Source of the DNA: an uncultured Oscillospiraceae bacterium
GTDB lineage: Bacteria; Bacillota; Clostridia; Oscillospirales; Ruminococcaceae
Assembly (NCBI GenBank): GCA_900548355.1
Contig: URKR01000008.1
Coordinates: 21,483-85,482, forward strand
Length of the DNA stretch: 64,000 nt
Direction: 5' to 3'
The notes beneath the pieces were generated by a model, which was given only the letters and a program-made list of their open reading frames with translations, was not told where the DNA came from and ran no database searches. Positions 17,136-25,921 of the stretch are shown here, piece by piece. The translations under genes and the position numbers were made by a program. The first letter of the stretch is position 1. Each line of letters opens with the position of its first letter.

Positions 17136-17825
17136 ATGGCAAATGAAAAGATCCTTGTGGTCGATGACGATAAGAACATCTGTGAGCTGCTGCGCCTCTA
17201 TCTTGAAAAGGAAGGGTTCGCTGTCACAATGGCCTATGACGGCAACGCCGCTTTGCAGGAATTTGAAAAGCTACACCCCGACCTTGTTCTGCTTGACGTG
17301 ATGATGCCGGGCATGGATGGCTGGGAGGTTTGCCGCCGTATTCGCCAGGACAGCAAAACCCCGATCATCATGCTGACAGCGAAGGGCGAAACCTATGACA
17401 AGGTGCTTGGCCTGGAACTTGGCGCGGACGATTACATTGTCAAGCCGTTTGAAACCAAGGAGGTCACCGCCCGGATCAAGGCGGTGCTGCGCCGCAGCAA
17501 AGCTTCGGAGGAAGAGGACAAGGGCGTGTATGACTTTGACAACCTCCACCTTGATATGAACCGCTATGAGCTTAAAGTGAAGGGTAAGGTGGTGGACGCA
17601 CCGCCCAAGGAACTGGAACTGCTGGCCTGCCTGGCCGCCCACCCGAACCGGGTCTACACCCGCGACCAGCTGCTGGATGAAGTGTGGGGGTTTGAGTATT
17701 ACGGCGATTCGCGCACCATCGACGTACATGTCAAACGTCTGCGTGAAAAGCTGCAGGGGGCTTCGGAGCAGTGGAACCTCAAGACGGTCTGGGGCGTCGG
17801 CTACAAGTTTGAGGTGAAGGAATAA
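17136..17825 (+). CDS. OmpR/PhoB-family response regulator
   Basis: 229 residues: receiver domain with acidic pocket VVDDD, phospho-acceptor Asp54 (LLDVMMPGMDG), Thr in MLTAKGE and Lys in VKPFE, then a winged-helix trans-activation domain ending RTIDVHVKRLREKL and VGYKFE. Start at 17136 chosen from GGAAGG 9 nt upstream; ATG 17127 is an alternative. The stop overlaps the kinase start by one base, so the pair is translationally coupled. It resembles WalR/PhoP/ResD-type regulators, but accessory Wal genes are absent, so a specific name is not justified. Confidence 0.93.
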   Translation: MANEKILVVDDDKNICELLRLYLEKEGFAVTMAYDGNAALQEFEKLHPDLVLLDVMMPGMDGWEVCRRIRQDSKTPIIMLTAKGETYDKVLGLELGADDYIVKPFETKEVTARIKAVLRRSKASEEEDKGVYDFDNLHLDMNRYELKVKGKVVDAPPKELELLACLAAHPNRVYTRDQLLDEVWGFEYYGDSRTIDVHVKRLREKLQGASEQWNLKTVWGVGYKFEVKE

Positions 17826-19261
17826 TGCGCCGCCACAGCATCAGCCGGGAGTTCTTTTCCAGCACCGCGCTTGTGCTGCTGTTAAGCCTGACCCTGATGG
17901 TCGGGGTGCAATGCGCGATGTCGGTCGGCTATTTCACCAGCGAGCGCCGCGCCGCCCTGACCAGCGTGCTTGATGCCGCTACCGCCCTGAGCGAACAGTT
18001 TACCGACTATGGCAGCGACGTGACCCGCCCGATCGCCGACGAAGCGGTGCGTGAGCGGGTGGAGGCCGGGTTCGAACTCTTCCATACCTCCTCGGCCGTG
18101 ACCATCTTTATTGCCGACGGCGAAGGCGACCAGCTGCTTAAAACCGATTCCGACCAGCTCAACGATGCGCCGGTTCCGGCCGAAGTGCTTGACAGCATGA
18201 CGGATGGCAAAGACTACTTCGCCCAGACGGACCTCGGCGGCATGCTGGCTTCCAAACACTATGTGGCGGGGCGGCGCATCCAAACAGGCCAGGATGAAGC
18301 GTACCTTTTTGTCTGCGCTTCAACCCAAAGCCTGTACCGGTACCTGGAGGACAGCCTTGGTATCTTCCTGTTTTCGGCTGCGGCAATCCTGCTGTTTGCC
18401 ACACTGATTTCGATCTTGCTCGCACGCAAGATCAGTGCCCCGATCGAGCAGATCAGCGCGGCGGCGCGGCAGCTTGGCAGCGGGGACTTTACCGCCCGCG
18501 CGCCGGTTGACGGCTGTGAGGAACTCGCTGATTTTGCGACGACCTTCAACAACATGGCCACCCGGCTGCAGACGATCGACAACGCCCGCGGCCAGTTCAT
18601 GGGCAACATTGCGCACGAGCTGCGCACCCCGATGACCACCATCAAGGGGTTCATCGACGGGATGCTCGACGGCACCATCCCCGAAAGCGAGTACAAGCGG
18701 TATCTCGGCATTGTCTCGCAGGAGACCGGGCGTCTGGCCCGGCTTGTGCAGAATATGCTCGATATCACCAAGCTTGAATCGGGCGAATACAAGGTCCAGG
18801 CCCGCAGCTACAATGTGTGGGAAACCCTCACCGATGTCGTGCTCAGCGACGAGCAGCGGATTGAGAACGCCAAGATCGACATTGAGGGCCTCGAACCCGG
18901 GCAGGAGATCGTCTTTGCCGACCCTGACCTTGTCCACCAGGTGGTCTATAATATTGTGGACAACGCGATCAAGTTCACCCCGGCCAATGGAGTCATCCGG
19001 TTCAAGGTGCAGCGCGCCGGCGATATGGTGACGATCTCGATCGAAAATACCGGCGAGGGCATCGCACCCGAAGCGCTGCCCTTTGTGTTCGAGCGGTTTT
19101 ATAAGGAAGACCGTTCCCGCGGGCTGAACACCCGGGGCAGCGGGCTTGGCCTGCACATCTGCAAGGTACTCATCAACCTCTCCGGCGGCCAGATTAAGGC
19201 GGAAAGCGAGCAAGGAAAATGGTGCCGCTTCACCTTTACGCTGCCGGCAGGGCGGGCGTGA
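17825..19261 (+). CDS. Membrane sensor histidine kinase
   Basis: 478 residues. A first membrane segment (about 12-34), an extracytoplasmic sensor of roughly 140 residues, a second membrane segment (about 178-200), HAMP, then HisKA with NIAHELRTPMTTIKG (phospho-acceptor His264) and a HATPase domain with N box DNAIKF, GEGI, FVFERFYK and GSGLGLHI. It autophosphorylates and transfers phosphate to the adjacent regulator. The sensor domain has no recognised fold. A noncoding dyad follows the stop and may end the transcript. Confidence 0.94.
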   Translation: MRRHSISREFFSSTALVLLLSLTLMVGVQCAMSVGYFTSERRAALTSVLDAATALSEQFTDYGSDVTRPIADEAVRERVEAGFELFHTSSAVTIFIADGEGDQLLKTDSDQLNDAPVPAEVLDSMTDGKDYFAQTDLGGMLASKHYVAGRRIQTGQDEAYLFVCASTQSLYRYLEDSLGIFLFSAAAILLFATLISILLARKISAPIEQISAAARQLGSGDFTARAPVDGCEELADFATTFNNMATRLQTIDNARGQFMGNIAHELRTPMTTIKGFIDGMLDGTIPESEYKRYLGIVSQETGRLARLVQNMLDITKLESGEYKVQARSYNVWETLTDVVLSDEQRIENAKIDIEGLEPGQEIVFADPDLVHQVVYNIVDNAIKFTPANGVIRFKVQRAGDMVTISIENTGEGIAPEALPFVFERFYKEDRSRGLNTRGSGLGLHICKVLINLSGGQIKAESEQGKWCRFTFTLPAGRA

Positions 19262-19289
19262 TGGTGCGCGGGTGCGCGAATAAGAAGGC

Positions 19290-19370
19290 AAGAAAAATGA
19301 ATTGTGGTGGATCAGCGGCCGTCGCCCGCCACATTTTTTCATTTCTCATTCTTCATTCTTACTTTTTAAG
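19290..19370. repeat. Intergenic dyad element, copy A
   Basis: Arm GAAAAATGAATTGTGG near 19292-19307 and its imperfect complement CCACATTTTTTCATTTC near 19329-19345, then CATTCTTCATTCTTAC. Shares AATTGTGGTGGATC with the element at 57805-57920. Noncoding. Confidence 0.5.
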
Positions 19371-19386
19371 TCGCCGGCTCTGCCTC

Positions 19387-19421
19387 TTGACACAAGTGTG
19401 TACTACTGCTATAATACACAC
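19387..19421 (+). promoter_or_regulatory. Promoter and overlapping operator of the YtrA-type regulator
   Basis: TTGACA (19387-19392), 17 nt, TATAAT (19410-19415). Overlapping dyad: GTGTGTACTA (19396-19405), 6 nt, TAATACACAC (19412-19421). The same arm pattern and 6-nt spacing recur at 19849-19874. Confidence 0.75.
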
Positions 19422-19447
19422 AAAGCCGATGCAAAGGAGGACTTGCG

Positions 19448-19825
19448 ATGGTCAGTTTCCGGGGGCTGCGGTTTGACGATCGGTCGCCGGTGTACCAGCA
19501 GGTGGCCGAGTACCTCAAGCGGCAGATCCTGCTTGGTCTGGTGGAAGACGGCGAGCCGATGCCCAGCCGGCGTGAGCTCGCGGCGCAAACCGGCATCAAC
19601 CCCAACACCGCCCAGAAAGCCTACCGTTTGATGACCGAGGAGGGTTTGCTGCACACCGAAGGCAACGCCGGCAGCACCGTCTGCCTGACACCGGAACGCC
19701 GCGCTGCGATTGAGGAAGAACTTACCCGCGGCCTGGTGGTTCGGTTTGTGGAAGATGCAAAAGCCAACCGCCTGTCCTACCGCAAGGTTATTGCCCTGAT
19801 TAGCGAACTTTGGGGGGAAGAATAG
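19448..19825 (+). CDS. GntR family regulator, YtrA subfamily
   Basis: 125 residues: winged helix-turn-helix (SPVYQQVAEYLKRQILLGLVEDGEPMPSRRELAAQTGINPNTAQKAYRLMTEEGLL, in the first 75) followed by only about 45 residues of helical dimerisation tail, diagnostic of the short YtrA subfamily, which controls ABC transporter operons. AAAGGAGG precedes the ATG. It sits upstream of a putative ABC operon on the same strand, 145 nt away, with near-identical dyads at its own promoter and at the operon promoter, consistent with an autoregulated repressor. In Bacillus the Ytr system responds to cell-wall antibiotics; the signal here is unknown. Confidence 0.9.
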   Translation: MVSFRGLRFDDRSPVYQQVAEYLKRQILLGLVEDGEPMPSRRELAAQTGINPNTAQKAYRLMTEEGLLHTEGNAGSTVCLTPERRAAIEEELTRGLVVRFVEDAKANRLSYRKVIALISELWGEE

Positions 19826-19845
19826 CTGCGCGGCCTTTTGACAGG

Positions 19846-19874
19846 TTGTTGCGTACCAATGGCGTAGTACAATG
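19846..19874 (+). promoter_or_regulatory. Promoter and operator of the ABC operon
   Basis: TTGTTG (19846-19851), 16 nt, TACAAT (19868-19873), overlapped by TTGCGTACCA (19849-19858), 6 nt, TAGTACAATG (19865-19874). Arms agree with the regulator's own operator to a pattern like nTnYGTAYYA. Confidence 0.6.
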
Positions 19875-19970
19875 GCGCGGTGGCTTTTGTCCGCAAAAAG
19901 ACAAATGACCTGGCCTTTGATACAGGCGCCGCAATATTGAATGTGAAGATCCGGGAAAGAGGTGTCCCTC

Positions 19971-20774
19971 ATGGTAAAAAGCAGTCGATTTAGGTTCTTT
20001 TCCCTCGCCGCCTGGAACTGGCGGCTCTACCGGCGCGGCGCCGCCGTGCTGCTGGGCGCGGCTACATTGCTGGAAGCCGGGCTGCTGTTTGGCTGCGCGG
20101 GCAACCTGAATTTTGCGGCCACCAGCTATGACGCGCTGCTCAGCACAAGCGGGGCGGGGGTCGTGTTTGCCATTGTGCTGGGGGCTACGCTGGCGGTTGC
20201 GCAGGCGCCGCTTTTGGCGGCGTCGTCCGGCAAAACTCGTGCTGCTTACACAATACTGACTTTTCGGCTGCCGCGCTGGCAGATTTTGGCCGGCCAGACT
20301 TTGGCTACGGCTTTTGGGATGCTGCTGGCGCTGGCCTGGCAAGCGGCGGTCTGGTTCGGACTGTTCTGGCCGGTTGCGGCCGTGCAGGATGCGGTTGCCG
20401 GGCGGTACTTCGGTTTTACGGTTCCGGCCGCCGGGCGGTTGTGGTGGGCGTTTGCCACCAGCCCATGGTTTGCGCTGGTGCTGCCCCGCACGCCGGAAGG
20501 GTGCGGGCTGTGGGCAGGGTGCCTCGCGGCAGTCTCCCTGCTGGCGGCGGCCGTGGGGGTGCACCGGGGGTGGCGACGGCTGCTTGCCTTCTGTATGGCA
20601 GCTGTTGGCAGCGGCTGCTGTGTGCTGGTGGCCGGGGTGCAGTTCGGCAGCGAAGGATTCGGGCCTTTGTTCTGGGTGCGTGCCGGCGCGCCGCTCACGG
20701 TGCTGGCTGTGCTGGCCGTGCTTGCTGTGCCGGGCGCGCTTCTGGCGCTGCACCGGGCGGAGATGGCAAAGTAA
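19971..20774 (+). CDS. ABC-2-like membrane permease, copy 1
   Basis: 267 residues with about six hydrophobic segments. The cytoplasmic start FRFFSLAAWNWRLYRRG is followed by membrane helix LLGAATLLEAGLLFGCA. No enzymatic motif; the topology resembles ABC-2 permeases of YtrC/BcrB type. Start 19971 chosen for AGAGGTG 6 nt upstream. It is the first gene after the YtrA operator, followed at 65 nt by an anchored exoprotein. A related but frameshifted permease occurs at 22497-23305 with the same start-region sequence (AAAGAGGTGTC), showing a duplication of the permease/exoprotein pair. The single ATPase at 25116 presumably energises it. Confidence 0.75.
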   Translation: MVKSSRFRFFSLAAWNWRLYRRGAAVLLGAATLLEAGLLFGCAGNLNFAATSYDALLSTSGAGVVFAIVLGATLAVAQAPLLAASSGKTRAAYTILTFRLPRWQILAGQTLATAFGMLLALAWQAAVWFGLFWPVAAVQDAVAGRYFGFTVPAAGRLWWAFATSPWFALVLPRTPEGCGLWAGCLAAVSLLAAAVGVHRGWRRLLAFCMAAVGSGCCVLVAGVQFGSEGFGPLFWVRAGAPLTVLAVLAVLAVPGALLALHRAEMAK

Positions 20775-20839
20775 GAAAAGCCGCCCCGAGCGCTGTGTTT
20801 ATCCCTGCACAAAGGACTCATACACCACAGGAGGTTTCC

Positions 20840-22420
20840 ATGCAAATGTTGCATTTCTGGCATGCCACCCGCCGCGGAACCTGCGCCCCGCGCCGGCCGC
20901 ATCGCACGGTACTTGTTCTGCTGGCGCTGGTTGCTGCGCTGGGAATCGGCGCACAGGCGTATTTGTGGCTGTGCTGGCCGCACGGGCAGTTCGCCCTTGA
21001 AGCAGAGGACGGCTCCCTTGCCGCGCTTGAAGGTTTCACGGTGCAGGGGGGAAGGTTCGGCAGCGGGGACACCGGTCTCGCTTTTACGCTCAGCGATGGT
21101 GTGCTGACGAGCGCTCCGGCCCGCAAGCCGCCGGCCGCCCCCGCCCCCCGCAGTTTTATGAACAATGCGCGGCTTGCTGTGCCGGCCGAGGACTATGCCG
21201 CCCTCAACGCCGGGGCTGAAAGCACAACGGTCGCCTCAAAAGGGGGCGCGTTCGGTTTCTCACACAGCTGGTACGGCGCGACCTACCTGGCCGAAACCAG
21301 AACCCTTCAGCTGACCGAGACAATCTCAGTCGAAAGTGTGCCGGGCCAGTCGGGGCCCAATGGTTCGGTACGGCTGAACTTGGGCAGTGTCTTTTACCCG
21401 CAGCCGGTGCCGGTGCAGGCTACCCGGTATGAATCAGGCGCGCCGGCGCAGCTTTCGTCCGGGTATACCGGCAGCGGGGACGCGTACGCCACCGCCCGGG
21501 CCGTGCCGGAAGACTGGGCGGCCAAAGCCGGTGTTGATCTCCTTACAGCCGGGGATGAACCGCTGCTTTTCGTCCGTCCGCTGGCTATCGGTACCGACCT
21601 TGCCCGGGGCATTTACCGCATCACCGATGCACTTTCCGATGCGGAGATCGCCGCGCTGCCCGCCGATGCGGCGCTTGGCGATACGCCGATGCGCAGCGAA
21701 GCAACGCCCTATGGTGAAGTGGTATGTATCTGTGCGCTGGAAGATCGCGAAACGCCGCTCTTGCAGCTGGCGGTTTGCGGGGAAAGCCGCGTGCTTGTTA
21801 CCTTGAACGATGCCGGCGACGTGCGACTGCGGCTATTTGACGAAAACTGGAACCTGACGCAGGACACGGTGCTGACAACCCAGCCGCTCCAGCCGCCCGC
21901 TTGGGAACATGGGCTTGCCACTTCGGAGTATGAACTTTTCCCACTGATAGGGCTGCGGGAGGATGAGATTGCGTTTCTTATCTATCCAAAGGCGGCCGAT
22001 GCGGCGGCTGATGCCTGGATCAAGATGGTGGTCGCCCGCATAGAAGAAGGCCGGGTGGCGGCACAGGAGATCCTTTCCTCCGCTGGAACCACCGGCGCGC
22101 CGATTGCGGCCGGGCTGCGGAATGATGGAGGGGCGGTGATGACGGTGTCCTTCGCGCAGCATACCGAGCGCAGTGGCATCTACCGCGCGCTGATGGAAAA
22201 CCCGGCGCCGTTCGGGCCGAGCTTTTCACTCTCGGGAGACGAAGACCCTGCGACCGGCTCTGTCATCGACGGGCTTCGGCTGACCGTTTATGAAGAAGGA
22301 CATCCTGCTGCGGCCGCCCTGCTGCGCAGCCGTGACCAAGCGGCCTGGCGCAGGCAGCTTGCCTACTACATCGCAAACGGCAACGAAGGGCGGATTCGTG
22401 TGATGCGCCACCAGCAGTGA
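20840..22420 (+). CDS. Membrane-anchored extracytoplasmic protein, copy 1
   Basis: 526 residues: one N-terminal anchor (VLVLLALVAALGIGAQAYLWLCW, about 24-47), the rest extracytoplasmic. Beta-rich repeated strands such as YGEVVCICALEDRETPLLQLAV and ALMENPAPFGPSFSLSGDEDP suggest a propeller-like fold. The stretch LAALEGFTVQGGRFGSG matches LAGFTLYGQTRHNTAN in the protein at 23626-25119, so the two are paralogues. CAGGAGG precedes the ATG. Probably an accessory sensor or ligand-interacting subunit of the ABC system. No known family could be named. Confidence 0.7.
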   Translation: MQMLHFWHATRRGTCAPRRPHRTVLVLLALVAALGIGAQAYLWLCWPHGQFALEAEDGSLAALEGFTVQGGRFGSGDTGLAFTLSDGVLTSAPARKPPAAPAPRSFMNNARLAVPAEDYAALNAGAESTTVASKGGAFGFSHSWYGATYLAETRTLQLTETISVESVPGQSGPNGSVRLNLGSVFYPQPVPVQATRYESGAPAQLSSGYTGSGDAYATARAVPEDWAAKAGVDLLTAGDEPLLFVRPLAIGTDLARGIYRITDALSDAEIAALPADAALGDTPMRSEATPYGEVVCICALEDRETPLLQLAVCGESRVLVTLNDAGDVRLRLFDENWNLTQDTVLTTQPLQPPAWEHGLATSEYELFPLIGLREDEIAFLIYPKAADAAADAWIKMVVARIEEGRVAAQEILSSAGTTGAPIAAGLRNDGGAVMTVSFAQHTERSGIYRALMENPAPFGPSFSLSGDEDPATGSVIDGLRLTVYEEGHPAAAALLRSRDQAAWRRQLAYYIANGNEGRIRVMRHQQ

Positions 22421-22496
22421 AAGCAGGAAAGTGCAGCATGGCGGACATCTTGCGCCTGGCCGCGCTGTACCCGAAACCAAGAAAGAGGTGTCTCAA

Positions 22497-23305
22497 ATGG
22501 CAAGGAACATTCCCCTGAAAGCCCTGTCCATCGCCGCCTGGCATGGGTGGTTGGCGCGACGCGGCTGGCGGCGCTGTTCGGCGTCTATACAGCGCAGCAG
22601 CTTGTGCTGCTGCTTGCGGCGGCCGCGCTGCCCGCCAACCTCGGCTGCGGGTACGCCGCGCTGTTTCTGCGCACGGGGCAGGTCATCTTCTTCCTGCTCG
22701 GCGGGGTGGCGGCGCTGGGGCTGGCTTCGGCGGCGCTCTGGTCGGGCGGCCGCTCCGAGGTCGGGATCGGCCTTCGCGCGCTGCCCGGCGCGCGGTGGAA
22801 GCTGCCGGCCGGTCAGACGCTGCTCTGTGCGGCGGTGGCAGTTGGATTTGTGGCCTGGCAGCTGCTGCTCTACTTCGCGTTTTACCCGCCGGTCGCGGCG
22901 GTGTCCACCTGGCGGCTGCTGGCCTCTCTCGAAACCCCGCTCGCGCTGCCCACCGGCGGGCTGTACGAGCAGCTGGCCCAGAACCCGCTTTTGCAGGTGC
23001 TGCTGCCCACCTACCCGCTCGGCTGGGCGGCGCTCGCGATCGACCTGGCCGCCCTCGCGGTGCAGGGCGGGTGCATCTTCATCCACCGGGGCTGGCGGCG
23101 GCTGCCGGCCGCGCTGCTTGCCCTGCCCACGGCCGTCGGGGCGCTGGCGCTGCCGATCCTGGCCGGCATGATCCAGCTGCGCACCGCCGAGGAAATCCGG
23201 ACGCGGTACTTCTGGCCGTTCTTTTTCGTCGCCGTCGCCCTGACTGTCCTGCCGGCTGCCGTGCAGTGGGTGTGGGCGGTGCGCGAACTGAAAACCGGGA
23301 GATAA
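22497..23305 (+). pseudogene. ABC-2-like permease, copy 2, apparent frameshift
   Basis: An ATG at 22497 with AAAGAGGTG encodes IPLKALSIAAWHGWLARRG, matching the start of copy 1. After about residue 23 the homologous membrane protein continues in another frame (VGATRLAALFGVYTAQQ onward to 23305, about six membrane segments). Joining the two needs a one-base deletion-type shift near 22560-22570. The downstream frame alone starts at a GTG (22547) without a ribosome site. No slippery heptamer is visible, so this is a mutation or a sequencing/assembly error rather than obvious programmed frameshifting. Role otherwise as for copy 1. Confidence 0.65.
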
Positions 23306-23311
23306 AGTTGC

Positions 23312-23600
23312 GGCAGGAACGCCTGCGGGCGCAGCGAGGACACCGCCCTACGGGTGGGGCAGACGTGCCGCTAACCCGCCAACGCCCATCCCACTGTATA
23401 CGCGGGCGGATATGGAATCCGCCCCTACGGAGGAACGTTTTGCGTTTCCTGCCATGATTTAACGTTTTCTCCCGCCGTAAACATCGATGGCGCACGCTGT
23501 GCGCCGCTACGATCTCAACGGTTTATAACCCGCTCCCCATCTTTTTCCGAGCCGGCCAACGGCCGGCGATCCACCTTGTCTAACCTCTCAACTCTAAACT
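23312..23600. repeat. Structured intergenic repeats between permease 2 and exoprotein 2
   Basis: The 320-nt gap contains a long dyad: GGCAGGAACGC near 23312 pairs with GCGTTTCCTGCC ending at 23453. Nested inside is GGGCGGAT/ATCCGCCC (23404-23424). Next come GGCGCAC-GCT-GTGCGCC (about 23494) and GCCGGCC-AAC-GGCCGGC (about 23555). A tail of CTCTCAACTCTAAACTTTC resembles the 51304-51475 element. No gene seen. Confidence 0.55.
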
Positions 23601-23625
23601 TTCAGCTCTCAAAAAGGAGGCTCCC

Positions 23626-25119
23626 ATGAAATCCCTCACTCCCTCCCGCCCGCAGAGGCGGTTTCTTGCCGGGGCGGTGGCGGCGGTGATGGTGCTGGCG
23701 GCGGGGCTGGGCTACCGGGTGGCCGGGCGCGGCGCGCTGGATGCTACCCTGACCCGGGTTTCCGGCTCGGACGAGGCCCTGGCCGGTTTCACCCTCTACG
23801 GACAGACCCGGCACAATACCGCCAACGCCGTCACCACCTTCACGCTGCAAAACGGCGTGTTCACGAGCGAAACCGACCTCGACGCCCAAATCCTCACGGC
23901 CGAGGAACCCTACTCTGTCCGCGGCGGAACCAGGTGGGCCGTCGCCCCCGCGGCGCGTGAAGAAGTCAATGCGGCGGCCGAGGCAGTGCGCGACGGGTCG
24001 GACACCCTCTCGCTGCAAAGCGAAGCCTCCCGCTTCCGGCTCATGCTGAGCCTGGATGTCCCCGGCCGGGGCACGGCGCAGCTGCCGGTCGAGGAGGTCG
24101 AGACCCCGTCCCCGGTCGCGGTGCGCACCAAGCTGCAGGCGGAAGGGGCGCTTTACGATTGGCTGGTTGCCGACACCCCGCAGCTGCTCGATACCAGCGC
24201 CAGAGACCTGCTGACCGCGCTGGACCGGCAGAGCTGGACGTTCACGCCGGACGCCGCCTATTTCGCGATGCCGGTCGATACCCTTACCGCGCCGGCCGGC
24301 CTGTGCAAAATCGAGGCGATCCCCGACGACCGCTGGGCCGCCCGCCAGAACGAGCAGGCCATCGAGTACGGCGGCAAAACCTACGCGGCCGGCGACGCCG
24401 CGGAGGAAATCGGCAGTGTGTCAACCCTTTACACCCCGGCCGATGCGGCAAGCTGCGTCGCGACTTTCGCGGCGGGGGAGAGCCTCGGGCTTGTTTATGT
24501 CACAACCGACAATATCGTCAAGGCCGACCTCGTCGATGCGGCGGGCAGCTGCACGGCCTCGGTTGAGCTGCTGACCCTTGCCGAGGGGCAGCACGTTGAA
24601 AACTGCTTCCGCTACCCCCAGCAGCGGGCGAGCGACGTGGCGTTCAAGCTCTCTTATTGCACCGAAGCAGAACGCCAGAACGCGCAATACAAAAATCTCC
24701 TCTGCCTGCTTCGGGTCGAGGACGGCGCGCCGACTGCCCTGATTCGCAGGCCGCAGGAGGACGACAGCGACGGATATCTGCGCTATATCGACCTCAGCGA
24801 CGATGGCACGAGGCTATTGACCGTGCGCACCAACACTTCCGAGTTGCGCTACACCCGCCGCGGCTATACCCAGACGATGATAATAATCGGCCCCTACGGC
24901 GTTGCGGTCGCGCCGGCAGAGGCAGGGGAACCACTCTACACCGGCCTGCTCGACGCCGGGCAGGACACCGGCCAGATCGATCAGCTGGCTGAGCACAGCG
25001 GCGACGTCATGCTCTATACGCCGGCCATCGAACTCGAACCGAAGGCGCAGGTCGTCATCCCCGACCTGGCGGCGTCCGAACCCGATTCCACCCAGGCCCC
25101 CAAGGAGGAAACCCCATGA
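23626..25119 (+). CDS. Membrane-anchored extracytoplasmic protein, copy 2
   Basis: 497 residues: one N-terminal hydrophobic anchor (FLAGAVAAVMVLAAGLGYRVAG, about 13-34), then an acidic extracytoplasmic part rich in beta strands. It is a diverged paralogue of the 526-residue protein at 20840-22420. AAGGAGG lies before the ATG. Its last codons overlap the ATPase start (ATGA), so the two are translationally coupled. Pro/Ser/Thr-rich C-terminus. Its 5' gap of 320 nt full of hairpins may lower or separate its expression from the upstream permease. Function unknown beyond association with the ABC system. Confidence 0.72.
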   Translation: MKSLTPSRPQRRFLAGAVAAVMVLAAGLGYRVAGRGALDATLTRVSGSDEALAGFTLYGQTRHNTANAVTTFTLQNGVFTSETDLDAQILTAEEPYSVRGGTRWAVAPAAREEVNAAAEAVRDGSDTLSLQSEASRFRLMLSLDVPGRGTAQLPVEEVETPSPVAVRTKLQAEGALYDWLVADTPQLLDTSARDLLTALDRQSWTFTPDAAYFAMPVDTLTAPAGLCKIEAIPDDRWAARQNEQAIEYGGKTYAAGDAAEEIGSVSTLYTPADAASCVATFAAGESLGLVYVTTDNIVKADLVDAAGSCTASVELLTLAEGQHVENCFRYPQQRASDVAFKLSYCTEAERQNAQYKNLLCLLRVEDGAPTALIRRPQEDDSDGYLRYIDLSDDGTRLLTVRTNTSELRYTRRGYTQTMIIIGPYGVAVAPAEAGEPLYTGLLDAGQDTGQIDQLAEHSGDVMLYTPAIELEPKAQVVIPDLAASEPDSTQAPKEETP

Positions 25120-25847
25120 TTACAGTTGAAAATCTGCGTAAAACCTGGCGGCGGCACGGCAAAACCGTCGGGCTGCATGGCGCGAGCTTTACGGTGGAGG
25201 ACGGCCAGATCGTCGGGATTCTGGGCGACAACGGCGCCGGCAAAACGACGCTGCTGCGCGCGATGGCTGGCCTGCTGCCAGCCAAAGGCCAAGCGCTGTT
25301 TGACGGCAGGCCCGCCGCCGCGCAGTATGAGCGGATCAGCTACATCACCGGCGAAGGCAGCTACTACCCCGGGTTGACGGTGGGGGAATACGGTGCGTTT
25401 CTCTGTGACTTGCACCCGGCGTTTGACCCGGCAAGGTACGCGGCCTTCCTGGACTTTTTTGCGTTGGACGCCGCCGACCGCATTGCCAGCCTTTCGACTG
25501 GCCAAAAAGCCCGGGTTGAGCTTGCGGCCGGGTTCGCCAAGCGGGCGCAGTATGTACTGATGGACGAACCCTTTCTTGGCAAGGACGCCTTTACCCGCAA
25601 GGATTTTCTCAAGCTGATGAGCGGCGTGCTCCACGGGGATGAGACAATTCTTCTTGCGACGCATTATCTCGATGATGTCGAGCATTTTTTGGACCGCGCG
25701 CTTGTGCTGCACGAAGGAAAGATTGCCGATGATTTTCTGGTTGAAGAGCTGCCCGCCGCCGGAGATACCTTGCTGGACCGCGTTGGCCGCCAATGCGGAT
25801 GGGACGGCGAGCGGTACCTGCATTGGGAGGAAGATGCGCATGGATAA
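25116..25847 (+). CDS. ABC transporter ATP-binding protein
   Basis: 243 residues with all motifs: Walker A GDNGAGKTT (residues 37-45), a Q-loop region near ISYITGEGSYY, signature LSTGQKARVEL, Walker B YVLMDEPF and switch His in LLATHY. In Walker B the usual Glu is present (DEP). The LSTGQ signature with small size fits antibiotic- or lipid-related ABC-2 exporters (BcrA/YtrB type). It is the only ATPase of the operon, serving two permease genes. Start overlaps the previous stop by 4 bases. Weak similarity downstream of the signature makes the substrate undeterminable. Confidence 0.92.
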   Translation: MITVENLRKTWRRHGKTVGLHGASFTVEDGQIVGILGDNGAGKTTLLRAMAGLLPAKGQALFDGRPAAAQYERISYITGEGSYYPGLTVGEYGAFLCDLHPAFDPARYAAFLDFFALDAADRIASLSTGQKARVELAAGFAKRAQYVLMDEPFLGKDAFTRKDFLKLMSGVLHGDETILLATHYLDDVEHFLDRALVLHEGKIADDFLVEELPAAGDTLLDRVGRQCGWDGERYLHWEEDAHG

Positions 25848-25921
25848 AGGACATTGAAAATGCGATCATTCGCTATTGTCAATAAAGATGCAGTAAAATT
25901 GGAACAAGAAAGGAAACGAAA

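Noticed and set aside
16922..17179. Minus-strand frame of 85 codons before the response regulator
   Set aside because: Lies over the regulator promoter and start, no ribosome site, no homology seen.
19838..19870. TTGACA at 19838-19843 as -35 of the ABC operon
   Set aside because: No acceptable -10 at 16-18 nt; the TTGTTG/TACAAT pair a few bases downstream fits better.
22555..22575. Programmed -1 ribosomal frameshift
   Set aside because: No X-XXY-YYZ slippery sequence or obvious downstream stimulator at the switch point.
22547..23305. Independent permease gene starting at GTG 22547
   Set aside because: No ribosome site; the preceding ATG at 22497 has one and encodes the matching N-terminus in another frame, so a frameshift explains it better.
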